Below are positions 13,501-28,500 of a stretch of DNA of 64,000 nucleotides, one piece after another. Each line of letters begins with the position of its first letter. The first letter of the stretch is position 1. The position numbers and the translations under genes were made by a program. Under the pieces are notes generated by a model. It was not told the origin of the DNA. It was given only the letters and a program-made list of their open reading frames with translations, and ran no database searches. Source of the stretch: Archilochus colubris (Eukaryota; Chordata; Aves; Apodiformes; Trochilidae); the NCBI GenBank assembly GCA_023079485.1, contig CM041104.1:1985676-2049675 (forward strand), written 5' to 3'.

Positions 13501-16500
13501 AGGTTGGAAGGGACCTCAAGGACCATCTTGTCCAACTCTTCTAACATTGTTTACACGAGATGTCTCAGCACCCCCTTGAGCTGAGACTTCAAACTTTCCA
13601 AAGTGGGGGGATCCACCACTTCCCCTGGGAGACCATTCCCATGTCTGACTGTCCTCATGAGGAAAAATTTTCCTCTTGTATTTAGTCAGGATCTCCTCAG
13701 GAGCAATTTGTGCCCATTGCCCCTTGTCTTGTCCCTGTGCTTCTCCCTCTGCTTTGTAGCCCTCCCTTAAGGACTGGGACATGGTAATAGGGTCTGCCCT
13801 GAGCTTTCCCTTCTCAAGGCTGAACAAACCAGGGTTTTGATCATAAAAAGTACATATGGTAAAGAGACTCCTCAATAAGCTGAAATGCATTTAATGTGCT
13901 CCTTCCAGTGAAAACCCCCTAAAAGTCAGGAATTTGCTGTTCTTGCAGGATGTGCCTGGTGCGCATGAAGCAGGAGGGTCGCACGGGGAAGTACATGTGT
14001 CGCTACATCGTGCACTGCATGTGGGAAGATGTTGAGCAGCGTGGCAAGGTGATGGGAGTAAGTCATCTCTGGTGGTGATAATCCACGTATTTCAATGCTT
14101 TTCTAACTTTGCATACCCGAGAAAAATGCCTAAGAATCAACCTGTAGCTACTTGTTTCTCTTTGATGAGCTTAACCTGGTTTGTGTTGCCCTCTTTCCCG
14201 CCCGCTCCCTCCTGTTGGATTCTAAACTGTGCCATGGCCTGGGTGAAGATACTGATTTGTCTGAAAGTAATTAATTTTCCACGTGGTTTTCCAGTGGGAT
14301 TGCAGAAACAGATGGTGCTGTAGCAGAATGGGCATTTGTGAATGGGAATAAGCAGCTGAGGTAGGGAGAAACATGACTGGTGCCAGAAGTATAATACACC
14401 TTAAGTAATGCCAGCAAAGCTTTTGAGTCTTCTCTGTATCTGATGGAAAGGAAAGTTAAGGGACAATTTTTTTAATGTTAAATTTCTGTAGATTGTTATA
14501 ACTAGTAATTAGTTTCTTTTAATGCTGGGTTCTTAGTATGCCTAATCTTTTAACACAAAAGAAGCACTGTAAGGAGAGGGAAGCTCTAAGGATCTGTGAG
14601 TCTGAAGGAAGAACAGGGTTGACTCTTTTTGACCTGTTTGGAAGAAGGTTTTGCCAGTTAGTTGTAATGGTGATTTCTGGCCTTAATGTCTGTGTGTTTC
14701 ACCAGCCTTGTGCTGGTGACAGTCTTCAGAGGAGGCTGTGCAGAAGCAGTACAAGTAGGGCTCTGTATCCTGATGGTGATGGGAGATCTGGTACAGTTGA
14801 GGATGCACTTCTACACTGACAGTTCAGGGCACTTCTAGTGGGAGAATAGAGCTAGGAAAAATCTCTGTGGGGGAGAGAAAGAAAAGAATTGCTCAGTGGT
14901 TAAATAGAGGTTTGTGATTAGAATAAATTAGACTGGTAGAGGAGCAGCAGTTTTGATATCTCAATAATGGCTTATCAACAAGTCTTAGTTTTCAGCCAGG
15001 TAACCAAGGGGAGAGGCTGCTAGGGTATTCCTGTCAGTGACAAACAGGGGAGTCAATCAGTGGGTTATGATTTGGTATCTGAACATATTCATAAAGTCAG
15101 TTTTATATTGTTTGTGGTTTTACAAAGCATTGATTCTGCTGTAACTTCAGTGATTCCATCAGTAGTGGGTTTTTTTCTGAGCTGTTGGTAATTTTGTAGC
15201 TTTACTTTGTTAGAGCTTGCTTTTAAAGATGGATCATCCTCTTAATCTTCTTTTGAGTTAAATCTATATTCAAGCATCTTAGAATTTCTCACTGTATTAA
15301 TGGGCTTACAGAAATTCCAATGTGGGAATCTCCACTTTCCTGCTCAGATGCTATCAGGCAGCACGGGTGAATCTTGATAAATTAGATGATAGTACCAGAG
15401 AAAAAGATTGAATGACATACCTTAGGCATCTTTGTCCTTAATTTTGACCCTAATATTGTGTCATATGAACTAACCTCACATGCCATCTTGGAGTTTTCCT
15501 TGCAGGGTTTGAAGCACCAGCAAGCAGCAGAGAAGCAAAGCTGTCTGTTTGCTATGCTTACAGTCATGCAGAACTCAGAAGTGAAGTTTGGTATAAGTTA
15601 GACTTGGATCAAGATTTTTTCCAGTAAACTTCAAGGGAAAAAAAAGATAGCACTTACTGTCAGTTCTGTGTAAAAGGAAGCAGAGTTTCCATTTCTGAGA
15701 AGTAATCTAGTCCATTGCTTCTCAAGATTCCTCAAAGTGTAAAAAACAAAAAAATCCACTGATGTCCTTACGTTTTCATCCACTCTGGAGCCTCAAATGT
15801 TAATACATGAATATTGTAACAGTAAGGTTGCTGTGTGATGCAACTGTAAGGAGATCATAAGTTGTCTGAATGCCATTCATTCTCTGCCTTGGCAGGGTAG
15901 GCATCTTTTCATTTATCCTTGAATTTAAATTTCACAGTGTTTGTTTGTAGGAATGATCATGCAATCTAATAATGAGCATGCTTAGTCTGCAATAATATGA
16001 TTCCTATAATATACTTTGGACTGTAACCTAGTGTTAACAGAGCTTTTATGTGGCAATAGCTGATGCTTAAACCAAGTATGTACACATTTAAAGGCTTGAT
16101 CTCAAACAGTTACATCTGTGTGTATATTTAATATAGTTTAGCTGCACAGAGGCCCATTGATTTTAATGAGGCTTCTTGTGAGAGAATGTGAACTTGAGGT
16201 AACAGCCAAGTAGAGCAGGCATAAGGGTGTGTGAGAAGTCATCATGAACTTTCCTGGATTGTAAACTTGGAAATTGGGACTGTTCTCCCCAGAGTGTTTG
16301 TGAAGGCATCAGACTTTTGTAACCTTCTAGTAATATTTTTTCCTTTCATCTTATTATTCCTAATTTTTCAGTCATTATTTTGTAAAAACGAATGAAGCTT
16401 TTTAGTCTTTTCTGGTAGTATTTGTTGTATTTTTTATGAAAATAATTAATGCATTGATGTTTGAAGAGGCTGATTTTTCTTGCTCCTTAGCACTGCTTTA

Positions 16501-19500
16501 TTTTCCTTCCTTGGTGCCGATTATCCTAGCTCATTATCCCACTTCACCCGTGCCCCTGCATGACAGTTCTGTTTCTCCCATGTTTGTTCACTCTTCACTT
16601 TCCTTTTCCTCTCCTTCTCACAGATGTACCCTGGTTGAGCTGTCTCTCACATCTCAATTGCAAGGAATATTAAATGATAACTACTTGGTAGATTCCACTT
16701 ATCCCTAATGGTTAATTTAAAATGAAGCTGAGGTAATGACAAAAGGTTTGTGAACTGATTGAGGAATATGTGTAACAGTTATTTATTTTCAAGTAGTTTA
16801 GTCCTGCAGTTTATAATCTGCCTCCAAAAGAAGGTAGTTAAAGATATCAAGAATCCTAGATAAAAAGATGATGACATTGATGTTTCTCTGTTGGTGCTTT
16901 CAGAATCAATGTCTGTGCCTTTTTCAGAAGCAAGTTAAATGAAAATTGCTGAATACTTTTAAGGCTCAAAGTTATCATCTGCATAGCTCCTAGGAGGTTA
17001 GGAAATTCCATGCCCTGCTTTTTCTCTCATGCAGAGCATCAAAGGTCAGTATTTAGCTCCAAAGGTCAGTATTTAGCTCCAGAGGGTACATTTCTGGATG
17101 GTGGTTGAAGTGACAGAGCACCTGTAGGAAATTGCCAGTTGGATGCAGTTACTTTAACTTGTTGACAGACAAAGCTACAGTTCTTCAGCTCCTTTCCATA
17201 TCTAACAACAATTCCAATGGCTGATGTAGAAAATGGATCCAATATTCCTGAATTGATATTGATGGTTTATTAAAATATGCCATCTGCTCTTAAATATACA
17301 AATTCATTGGAGCTGAAAGTGATAGAATGTAAGGCATTTTAACTACTAATTTACATCAGCTCCAACTCCAAGTGGAGTTTGTATTATTTCAAAACCTGGT
17401 TGTTAAAATTGCTGAGATCTAAATCTCAGCTACAAAGTTTTGGGACCTGTTAGCCTGAGCTCCTTCAGCACTCCTGAATGTCGGCAAGAGTCAGAAACCA
17501 AAACTTGACACAGCTGTAAAAACACAGGGAGAGCCTGTGGCCTCAGCAAATTCTACTGGTGCAGGCATATTTCAGAAATAAATTTTACTCTGCTGTCCCT
17601 AGTACTAATGAAGTCAGTTTCTTTTGGTAGGTTTGCAGCCAGGTGTGTCCAGTTCTGTGGCTAACCAGTGCTCTTTACTTAATTTTTCCACTAGTGACAT
17701 TTCTATCAAAGTTTAAAAACAAACAGAAAAATTGGCTTGATGCAATGGCTCAAAGTGTTAATAGTAACATTAGGCTGGGTAAAAGACTTCCTTTGGATCC
17801 TGCTCTGCCAGAGATCTCCACCTTGTGGCTTCCAGTGAACAGATTTATATTTGGCAAGCTGGCAGCTGCCTAATCAGAGAGTTAGGGGAGTTCAGTCAGG
17901 ACTGGGAATTGCTGCTACTTGTCTTCTTAACAGAGTTCTTTAGAAACCTGAATGTTATCCTTGCTGACCTGAGCTTTGTGCTTCAGTAACTGGGTGTGTA
18001 TAAAAGTGGTTGTTACAGGTTAAGTGAGTTTTCATCCTCTTAAATGCAGCTGCAGAGCTGGCTGGAAGGACTTGGGGATGCTGGAGTTCCCTGGAATGGG
18101 ATTTTAGCTGATAGTTAGGCAATAAGTACAAACTTTAAAAAATAAAAATTAAAAAAATCCCACCTCAAAATTCCCCACCAAATTACAAAAACCAAGTACC
18201 AAAAAAATCCAACACCCCTTTACTGCTCCCTCCTTCAAGAGCCCCATATTAATACTTCTGGGTGCAAATTGCAGCCTTAGAAAGATCCACCAGCTTTATT
18301 CCAGTGCCTGGACATTGTTGTGTGCTCATTTTAACTGTGTCTGTCCTGTGTGTTGTGGTAGCATTCTGCTTCTGAAATGAGGAAGCTTTTTTTCAGTGCA
18401 AAATAACAATTAATTTTATAACCATACATGTTCTAAAAGCTGCAAGAGAGTTAGGAATAGAGGGGCTGTCAACCCCAGCCTGGCAGACTGGTTTAATTTC
18501 TCTTAAGCTCACTTTCCTGTTTTCCCAGCAGACTACTTAGACCCCTGCCCCTTTTTTTCCCAGGATCACATCTAGGTGTCTCTTGAATTTCCCTATTAGC
18601 TCTGCTGCAGGTGGCACAATGCAGCCTTTGTTACACTTTGAGCTAAAGCTGTTTATATACAGGGACCCATGGTTTGCTCCCAGTTACTTTTCTGCACATC
18701 TGAAGCAAAACCATCAGGATCAATAACAGGGTTCATGTAACTGAGAGCAGAATTTAGCTCTGTGAACTTGAACACCTTTTTCTTATCACAATTAGAAGTT
18801 TTCAGGTGGTTAAAAATACCATTTTACCCTAGAGCAGCTGCACAACTTCCTAAACTCTTGGTACAATTCAGCTTAAATCAAATTGATCTTGATACAATTC
18901 AGCTTAAATGTGGAGAACATAAAGTCTGACAGGTCTAACTACAGGCCCAGAAGTCATGGTCAGAGTGAGACAAGACTCTAGAATGGTTTTAGAAGATGAG
19001 AGGACAGGGCTTAAATTGATAGAATTTTAAAGTACAACTTGGTCTTTGTGTCAACTGAACACTTGCAAAGTCTGGTGGGAGATCATGAAGTTGATTTGGG
19101 GTGCACAGGACAGGAACAAGATTGTCATGGGAGAGCAGGGGCAGAAGGAAGGTGGGTGCAGTGTTCTGGCAGGGCAGTCTGTCTCATGTTGTTTTTATTG
19201 TAGTTGTTCTAGTATCAGCACCCTTGGAACTAACACGCTTGCTCTCTGAAACAGAGGCATGTTTGGGGCATGCCTGGTGTTGAAATCAGGCATGATACAT
19301 AAGGTATAATACATGCTTGGGTTCTTTTCAACTGGCCTGCTCCAGTTTGCTGTAGAGTCTGGCAGAAAAAAATCAATTTAAATTTCCCAGATGTGTTGGA
19401 TCCTGTTACTGTAAGCCAGTGTCCTTGGTCTGTTTTGTGCTTCCCTCTGGTGTCTGCAAGAAGTACACTGGAAGCTGCCTTACAGCACCTTTTCTAGAAA

Positions 19501-22500
19501 TACTTTCCTCATTATTCTCATGTTCTGCACCAGTGGGACTCAGACACCGAAATGGGTTTCACCAGGCACTGCCTGGAGGTGTTAAGTGCTGCCTCGGGTG
19601 CCTCAAACTCTCCAGAACATTGCAGAGTTGCCAACATTCAGACGTCGAGCAATGAAATTACTCCTCACCACAACTGCCTAATTTTTATTTTGACTAAGTA
19701 GAGATGATGGTGGAAAGAGGAAAATGGTCCTTGCAGATCCTGCTGCAGTCCCTGGGCTCAGAGACCGGGCAGCAGCTCTGCTCTCACCTGGCTCCTGCCA
19801 ATGCTTTGTGGGTCACTCACAATCCACTTTGTGATTTGCCTGCAGTCAGTGCAGGATTAAGTAACGTGTTGTTCTGCTATGGATTTTGCACATTTACATC
19901 GTCAGCTTTCTGTCCTTTTGGAGTTTGCCCCAGAATTCCTCAGCTGAGATCAGCTGGGCTGCTTGGCTCAGCCCTGTGGCTCCTGGAAGCCAAGGTATCT
20001 CCTGTCGGGGCTGTAAATCTTTTTTAATGACTTGGAGCTGCTGCAGTGAAAACATGAGTGTGCTTTTAAGCTTCTTCATAAATACAGAAAAATACCAAGA
20101 CCAGTGCCTCTTCTGAGAGTCAGAGTAATCAAACCATTGTGAGGTTCTGGGTTGTTCCCAACACATTTTGGTTGTATTGTTGCTTGTGCTTTTTGCTGCT
20201 GGTTTCTTCTGCTTCCTCTTCAGGAAGGAACGACTTCACTTTTCCTTATGCTGCCTGTCTGCCATTGAAGATAACAATACAAGCATCAGTCAGGGTTGCA
20301 GTGAATGCTGCTCCTTCCCTTCCTCAGACACAGGTTCCTGGTGTGCCCCTGCCAGCCTGGGCAGCCCCCATGGCACCTCCTGGATCGGGGTGTCAGATGC
20401 TGCTGAGCAGCACAGGTTGGTTGCTTTCCTGTACACACCCAGCTTCTCCTGAATGCTTCCCAGTGCCACTTCTGACTGATCTGAGGAGTGGTTGAAGTGT
20501 TATACTTTGTACAAATGCTGTCACAGGGCACAGATGTCACAAGTGAGGTCTGTTGAGTGCTTGGGCTCTCTAACTTTTATTTTGGGGAAAGCTTTAGTAA
20601 TTGTTTTATTGTGTAGTTCTACTGGCTACAGTGTTTGTTTCCAGGAGAGAAGGATGCACAGTGTACAATAGAAATCCTTTTCTGTTTTCTCTCTGACAGG
20701 ATCTTCATCAGCCTGGTATCTGTACAACTGTGTTAATGACCCTTGTCCTCTCTCAGTCCTGCTATCCTGTCAGAAGAACACAGGCCACTTCTCTGGGTTG
20801 CCTTCCTTACTTGATGCTTTTGATTTATCAGGTGCAGCATTGCTTGCTTTGCTGACAGTGTTGCTGTTTCCTGGTGTGCCTAATTTTGGCATTTAATTGC
20901 AGTTCATAAACATTATTTCAGGTCTTAATTCATTGCACCCCTTCTGAATTTTTTCTTTTCCCTCCTTGTCCTTGATCATTTTTGTGTTACCTTAACACCT
21001 GAATTCACTGGAGCTTGTGTCCAGTTCCTTTTTCAGGGTATGCAAGTGTGTTGTTGACATTTCCCCTCTGTCAGTGTGTCACATATTTCTCCCTTCCTAA
21101 CTTGTAGAGATAACAGTTTATCTCTCCACCTTTTGGTTAGTTCTTTCTTTCCTTTCAGGACCCTTTTCTGTCTGGCAGGCTCACACCTCCACTGCTTTCC
21201 TTTCCCCTGTGTTTCTTGATGTTCAGTTAATCTTTTCACAGCCAGCAGTGCCAGTTGTGCCTGTTCCCCATCCCTGGCATGCTGCCACTCTGTCCTGGCT
21301 TTATTCACCGTGCTCATCCAGCAGCCTCATCTCTCAAAGCTCCACAGTGGAAGCTCAGGATCTGTCCTCTTGCCTGCTTTCTTCAGACCCACCCTTGCAT
21401 GTTGAGGGATCTTCATAACTTTCCTTCCTTCAACTCCAGATCTGTCTTTTCTTCTTCCATTCCTGTGTTTCTTTATCTGACTCTTGCTTTCCCATCCTCA
21501 CTCCCAGCTGTGTATTTGCCATCATCAGCATTTTCTCCCACTAGCATCCTCCTGCCTCTTCTTTCTCTCTCTCTGCTATAGATACCACTCGTATGTCTTC
21601 CAAAAAGGGCTGCAGGGATCATCTCTCTGCCTCGTTGCATTACATCTCTCCACTCTCTTGTCTCCACCAGTGTTTTTTTTTTTTCTTTTTGCTTCAGTAG
21701 TGTATCCTGAGGGAGTGTGCTGGCAGTCTGCATCAGCCTCTCCTGCAGGCAGCTCTGTGCCCCTTTCATTGTCAGACTCCTTCAAAAGACAGACTCAAAT
21801 CCTGCTGCACACCCAGTGTCTTCATCTTCATCCTGCAGCCTGGCCAGGTAGGTGAGCTGCAGATGTTTTCCTGTTAGAACTCAGTTTATTTTGTTACTTC
21901 ATTTGCTGACTTCTCTGGCCCAGTTTATCCTTTTATAAAACTGGCAGCTCTATGGAGCCCTTCTTTTTGACTGCTCTTGCTAGCAACTCCCACAGAAGCA
22001 TAAGTGGTCATGATCAGGAGTGCAGATGAAATAAAGTCAGTAATTCCAACTTTCATGCTTGATGCTTCTTTGATATCTTTTACTACATTAGTGTAAGCAA
22101 TATGATACTTTTTAGGCAAACTGATGTGTTTTTCTCTTTTCCATTCTGATGTGGGAATCTCTGTGGATTCTTTCTTTTCCCTTGGCTGTCCTCAATTGTT
22201 GTGTCTTCCTCTTCTGTTTTTGGGCTTACACAATTACATACTGTAGCTCTGTTAGTATTAACTAATTAATTATTATTACACTGCTGCAAGAACTTGAATG
22301 TTGTTTTCATATTTGAAGGGCAGAAAATAATGCAGGACTCCAAAAGATTGGACCAAAATACCTGATGTGATCTTAAGAGATCTCTCTTTGTTACTGGCAG
22401 AGCATCCATGGTGCTGCAGTTCAAGCCACAGGACTGGCTGCCCAAACAAAGGGGATGTCCTGGTGGTGTGGGGATCCTGGAGGGATGATGGGGTCAGGCT

Positions 22501-25500
22501 TGGTGTTCGTGAAACACTGAGCTGAATTGGTTTTCAGATGACCTGGGCATGGAGCCCCTCACTCCAAAGACATTTGGTCTGTAACAGAAGTTTGTCAGGT
22601 CTGTGAATGATGAGGGATTTTAAGGGGTGTCCCCTGGACTGTGTGTTTGTCTCCTTTGTGCTAGAAGGGCCATTCCTTCTGTTTGTAGCTGCTATTTGAA
22701 GACTTCATTTTTTAAACTCAAGGAAATGGCAGAGCCCTGGTAATTGATGAAATTCCAGGGCTGAAGCCCCAGAGGACAGGGCTACATACCAAGGAGCTTG
22801 AAAATACTGTAGCTTGCTGAGAGTGTCCCAGATTTGCCCAGTTTGTTGTGTACTTGCAGGGAGGAAGATGGCCCTTGTGTAGGTTTATTCAGGAAGCAGC
22901 ACGTAAGGAAATGTTTGGCTCCTAAAAATCCTTGCCCAGACTTTTAGGATCTTCTGGATGTTTATTTATTCACAGCAGCATCAAGTCTGAATGAAATACA
23001 GAAGATGGAAAACTCCCAGTATCTTACCATGCAGCTTTTCATGGTTCACTTTCTTCCTTTGCCTTTTACTCGAGGGCAGAACTAAGGTAGAGAAATAATT
23101 TTTGTTCGCTTCTGAAAGGTTACACTAATAAAGAAACTCTTGTTAAGATCAGAGTATATGGCAGGCAGGAGTTTTCACAGTCTGGCATTGTTTATTTTAC
23201 CAGCAATTTGGAACCTTCTGCACTCTTAAAATATTGGCAAGAAAATATTTAACTGTTAACTATTCTGTGGCATGCGTGTGTTTGAAGCCCTGGGGAGGAG
23301 GAGTGCTTGGGGAAATCGGGTTTTTCTCAGCTTATGATTGAAACCAGAAGGTGTAGAATATTGGTAGAAGGTGAAAGCAATGTGACTTCAAATTAGAATT
23401 TTATCCAAATGTGGAACTGATGGGAGAATGTCAAAGAGGTCACATATGAACAGGGCTGTGCTAGGAAATAGCCAGAGCCTGATGGAGCAGGCACAAATAA
23501 GTCTGCTGGGTGCTACAAAAAATGAATTTGAAAGTGAGATAATAAGAGTATTTGCATGTGCCCTGGCCTCAGTCACTGGATAAAGGTTGTAGCAGTACCA
23601 GGCAATAGCATCAAGGATTAAGTTTGCTCCTTGCTTACTAATTGTGCAGTCTTGAGCAGTTCTCACTCCATTTTGAAATGAAATAAACTTATTTTGTTTG
23701 TGGTGATTTTTTTAGGAGAGGAGATGTGATTTGCTTTTTTGCAGATGGGGTAGGTAACTTGCTTTTCCTGTCCAACAGAAACTTGTTCTGGTCTCAAAGT
23801 CCCAGAGAAAAAAAAAATGTATTTTTTTTTCCTCCTTGGGGGAGGAAGATCTATTTAGTATGAGCAGAAACATTCTTGCTCTTATTTCTACAGAAAATGC
23901 AGCCTCTTCCCACGAGGTTACTACACACTATGGCAGAGGTAGCAGGGCTTTTTAGCATATTTCAGGTGAAATTCCTGTGATATCAGCCAAGTGACCTGAT
24001 GACTGGTGGGATCCAGGCCCATCTCTTGAGCTGTGGGTGTCTTGCTGCAGGTGGGGACAGGGAGGGATGCAGAGGCAGAGGAGAGACCACCCCATAGCTG
24101 CACTGATCAGCGAATATGAACAGCACTGCCCATGCTCAGGAGTCACTCTTCTGATGGCAGATTACATGTAGTGTACTATTCCTAGCAGTGACCAGAGGTA
24201 TTTGGGGCAGTGTTAGAATGAGTTGTGTGGGGCTCTTCATATTTAGCATCCACTTACAGAAATCCTCAATGAATGGCCAGACCTATTTTTACCCCTTTCC
24301 TATTTTTGCTTTTGAATTCCCTATGGCAATGACTTCTGCCACTTAATTGTGTTGTATGAGAAAGTACTTTTGCTTTTAGAGTAATTTCATCAGCTTCTTT
24401 TCTCCATGTTTTTAATGACAAACAGGGAACAGTAATTCCTTCTTTACCTGCTTGATAACACTCATTATTTTCTCTCCATCATCTTCCTCCTCATTTCTTC
24501 CTGAATATAACTGGTGTTTCCCTGTATGTCTGATCACCTTGGTCTTCTCTGTGTTTTTTCTTTTAGCTTTGTTCTGTGATGAGAAGGTAATTAGCACATG
24601 CAGCATTTTATATGTGAGCAAATTATGGATTTATGGAAGAAAAAGTTCTGTCTCTTGTTCTATATTCCTAAAATTAATTTGCCCATTCTTCACTATTGAG
24701 CTGTTGAAATGGAATTTTTGAGATTTCTCAACAAAATCTCTTTTATATCTATTTCTCAAATTCTGTGTGCACATCATTATATAAATTTTATGTTCCTTTT
24801 TTTAACACCTCCTCCTAGTAGCTTTATCAGCACTGAATATTACTGTTCATAATTATCTATGATTGTTATTGTCACTTATTATACTATTTCCTACTAATCT
24901 GTACTTACCTGGTTCTGCTGAAATACTTTGCAGAACAGATGCTTCCTTTGGTGGCTCTGCAGCCCTTTTAAATGTTTCCTAACACTTTTCATTGAGTTTA
25001 GTCCCTTATCATCCCAGGGGATGTTGTTGCTCTTGACTGTTTTTAGGTTATCCTAAGTCTTTCTGTGGGCAGATGATATCCCATGAGAGGAGATGGACTC
25101 TTGGCATCCTGGATGCTGTGAGAAGATGGAGCAATGTTTGTCCAGGCCACCAGGTGCCATCAGCAGGACCCAGAAGGAGCAGTTGGTTCTCATGGGGACC
25201 AGACCAGGGTCCTTCTTGCTGGAGCATCTAGTGGATGCACAAAGTTTACTGGAAAAGTTGCTTGACAGAGACATTTTGAAGGTTACTACATAAATAAATA
25301 TCTAGGGTTGAGAATTGTCCTGAGCAGGAACTGACTGGGAGAATACTTAGAGGAGCATGTGTCAGCTTGCAGTCTTTTTGCTTTTCTCAGTGTTTCTGGC
25401 TACTGCTGAAGGGAAGGTACCAGATGGTCTGATCCAGTGCAGTGTTTCTTGTCTGTGACTCTTTCTGACAGTTCCTGAGCTTTGTCTCACTAAAGAGATC

Positions 25501-28500
25501 TCTGGAAGTCCTCCTGGTGAATTATCTACTCACCTTTACCACTGTCTTCTCCAAGTGCCTGTTTTAACCTGGGTTGTGTAACTTACTTTCAATATTTAAA
25601 TGCTTGATTCTGGTGTGCTCAGAACAGGTCATGATCAGTTTTAGGCTGTTAGCAGTAGTTTTTAAGAAGGGGCATTACAGGAAAAAACCTCTGTGACTGC
25701 TCACCCTTACAGGGAGCCAGCAGAAGACTGAGAGCACCACGATTCCGTCCCCTCATCTTGCTGTCAGTCAGCTCTGCCAGCCACCAACTACACAGAGAAA
25801 AAGCCCCCATATGCTTAATACACTCAAGATTGTACTGTGATGGGCTTTGCATCTTTAATTCTTGCCGTGGCAGACTTCCCAAATGAATAGACTGCAAGAT
25901 AGAAAAACTCCTCATTTTCTTGACACTGGACAGCTAGGGGCCACCATCTGGTTTTGCTGAAATATATAGATAATGTGTAGCTTGCTTTTCTGTGCTTGAA
26001 ATAACCATACCCTAAGAGTGTTATTGCTGCTTATGGAATTGTTATGAAGGTACCAGAGCATGCAAAAAACCTCCTTCCATTAATGTGTTTTTGTGGATTG
26101 AAGATTCTGGCAGGAGCTGGTTCTGATAGGATCTGGCATTTAGTTTTTGTCTAAGTTAATACAATCTTGGAGTAGGTTGTCACTGAACACTGAGGAGGCC
26201 TTTAGAAGATATTTTCTGAAGGTTATTACCTACTGATGGGTGGTACCAATTTTATTAGAAAATCAGGGAATTTATCAGAACAGTTCATATTTTAAAGTGC
26301 ATGGGGTCTCAGAGCTGTAGCTGGTTACAAGTTAGTGTGCTGGGTTGCAGGCAAAGTAAGAGAGTAGTTAATAGAAGACTCAAAACATGAAGATTGGAAA
26401 AGTAATTTCTGCAGTATCTTTGTCATTTCACAACTATGGGAGATTGCCTGGAGAAACTGGCCTTTTCTGGCCCCCTTGCTACAAAATAATTTTATTCTGT
26501 TTTATTAATTTAGCCACTTTGGTCCTAGCTACAGTCTCAGTCATTTTTCAACATAGCTGTGTTATTGAAGGAAATAAAAGGGCTATATGCAGGCTTTCCC
26601 TTTTAATGTCCTGCGTTTATTAAAAGGGCAGTAGACACTTTAAAAGCCCATATCTGACTAGATGTGGGTATATATTCCTTATAACCAATGTAAACTATAT
26701 ATGATAAGTCATTCTTTCCAAATGCATCTTGAGAGAAGGGATATAAAAAAACCCTAAATGTTTGAAGAAAGATGTTATTTTTTTTTTAATCATTAAAGAT
26801 TTGTCCTCTGTCTCCTTCAGGAACTTCTGGAATGCTCCAGTAATCAAAAGTGCCAACAGAAGTCCCCAGAGCAGACTTGGTGATAACAGCACAGGTGTGC
26901 TCATACCTGCCCAACCTGTTTTGCACAAGATCAATCCATTTTTCTGGTATCAGCATAAACCACTGCTTTGCTGTTACAGCTCTGGCCACTCCAGGAGTCC
27001 TGGGGTGTGTAGTTTATCAGTGTAAACATTTCCTTAGCCTTAGTTTGGAGAGGTGACTGTGCTGACACATCTGCTGTACACAGCAACATGAGCAAACCCA
27101 TTGTAGAGGAGAGGCTCTGTTCTAGCAGGAATGGTAAAATGAGAATGAGGAGGTGGAAACTTAAGCCAGAAAATGCAAATATGAAATGAGATACACGTGT
27201 TCAGCTGTGAGGGCAATCAGCTTTAGCCAAACAAAACTTAGTACAGAGGGAACTCAGGGAAATGTAATGGCCTGTGATATGCAGAGGGTCAGGTTCTGTG
27301 ACCTAATCACTTCTGGCTGCAATTTCTTCATTAAATAAAAAAAAAAAATCTAGTTCAACCATAACTTAAGACCTAAAGAGAGTCATTGCTGCATGAAACT
27401 CAATGAGTAGTGGCTGTGGAAGGTGCAGTTAGTAGTGTCCCTTCTGGCTTTGTAGTCTATGGATAGATTCATATGTTAAAGTAGCTGAAGGGTGCAACAC
27501 AAGCTGGGAAGAGCTGCAGCAGAGAGAGGCTCTTGCTAAAGGGCTTTCAAATAGTCTGGCCCATGGACATCACAGCTGTGTCTGTGCCAGCACGTGGTGG
27601 GATCTGCCAGGAACACATTTGTTGAGTGCAAAAGTTGATGCTCCAGGTCCCACCTCCATGGGGATGGAGCCTTGTGCTGGTCCCAGGCTGAGTCCTTGGC
27701 AGGGAGGGAGCCTTGGAGCCATCTGTTGGTTTGTGCACCCTGAGACCTCTATAGGGAAAACCAAAGCATGGGAAGGGGGGTGAGGAGGAGATGGGTGACA
27801 AAAGAATGCTCTCCATCCAACAAAAGGCATTCATGTGGACTGATCCCATGGCAGCTTTCACTTCAAAACCTGTGCCCATACCTAAGGTATTTTTGTATGT
27901 GTCAATAGAACAGTGTGCTTGCTTTCCTAGAGACTTTGTTAGAGGATGAAACCTAAACTCAGACTCTGTTGTAAATTGGTAGAGCAGTAACCATCACCAG
28001 GTGGCTGTGGAACAGGTACTGAACCCCTTGAGGTTGAAGATGAGGTTTCTTAGTGCAGGGTGATAATGGCACTGCAGGAGGTGCCTGCTGTGGGGCCAGG
28101 GAGCCCTTCAATAAAAACTTGTGAGAGGGAGCAGGAAGATTTGTTAGCTGTACATTTCCTTTTTTTCAAGGTCTTGTAAACGTGAGAGAGGTACTAAAAA
28201 TGTCTTCCTTTTTTTGAACTAAGATAGATCAGCTCAGGTGATGGTACATAAATATATTTTGGTCATTGCTCTGCAGGGGATTGTCCCAAAGAAGGCAAAG
28301 GGGCTAAGTCCTCAGAAGAGCTCCAGATGTTACTGGGTTTTTTCTTGTTATTACCAGTTCCTCTCCTGGAATTGTGTAGCAGTTTTTCTTCTTAATAACA
28401 AATTGTGGAAGAGTCAGCAGAATCATGACCAACCAGGTGATGAAACTTGTCAGTGGTAAGAACTTGTACAAACTTGAAACAAGGAAGCATTTCCAACAGA

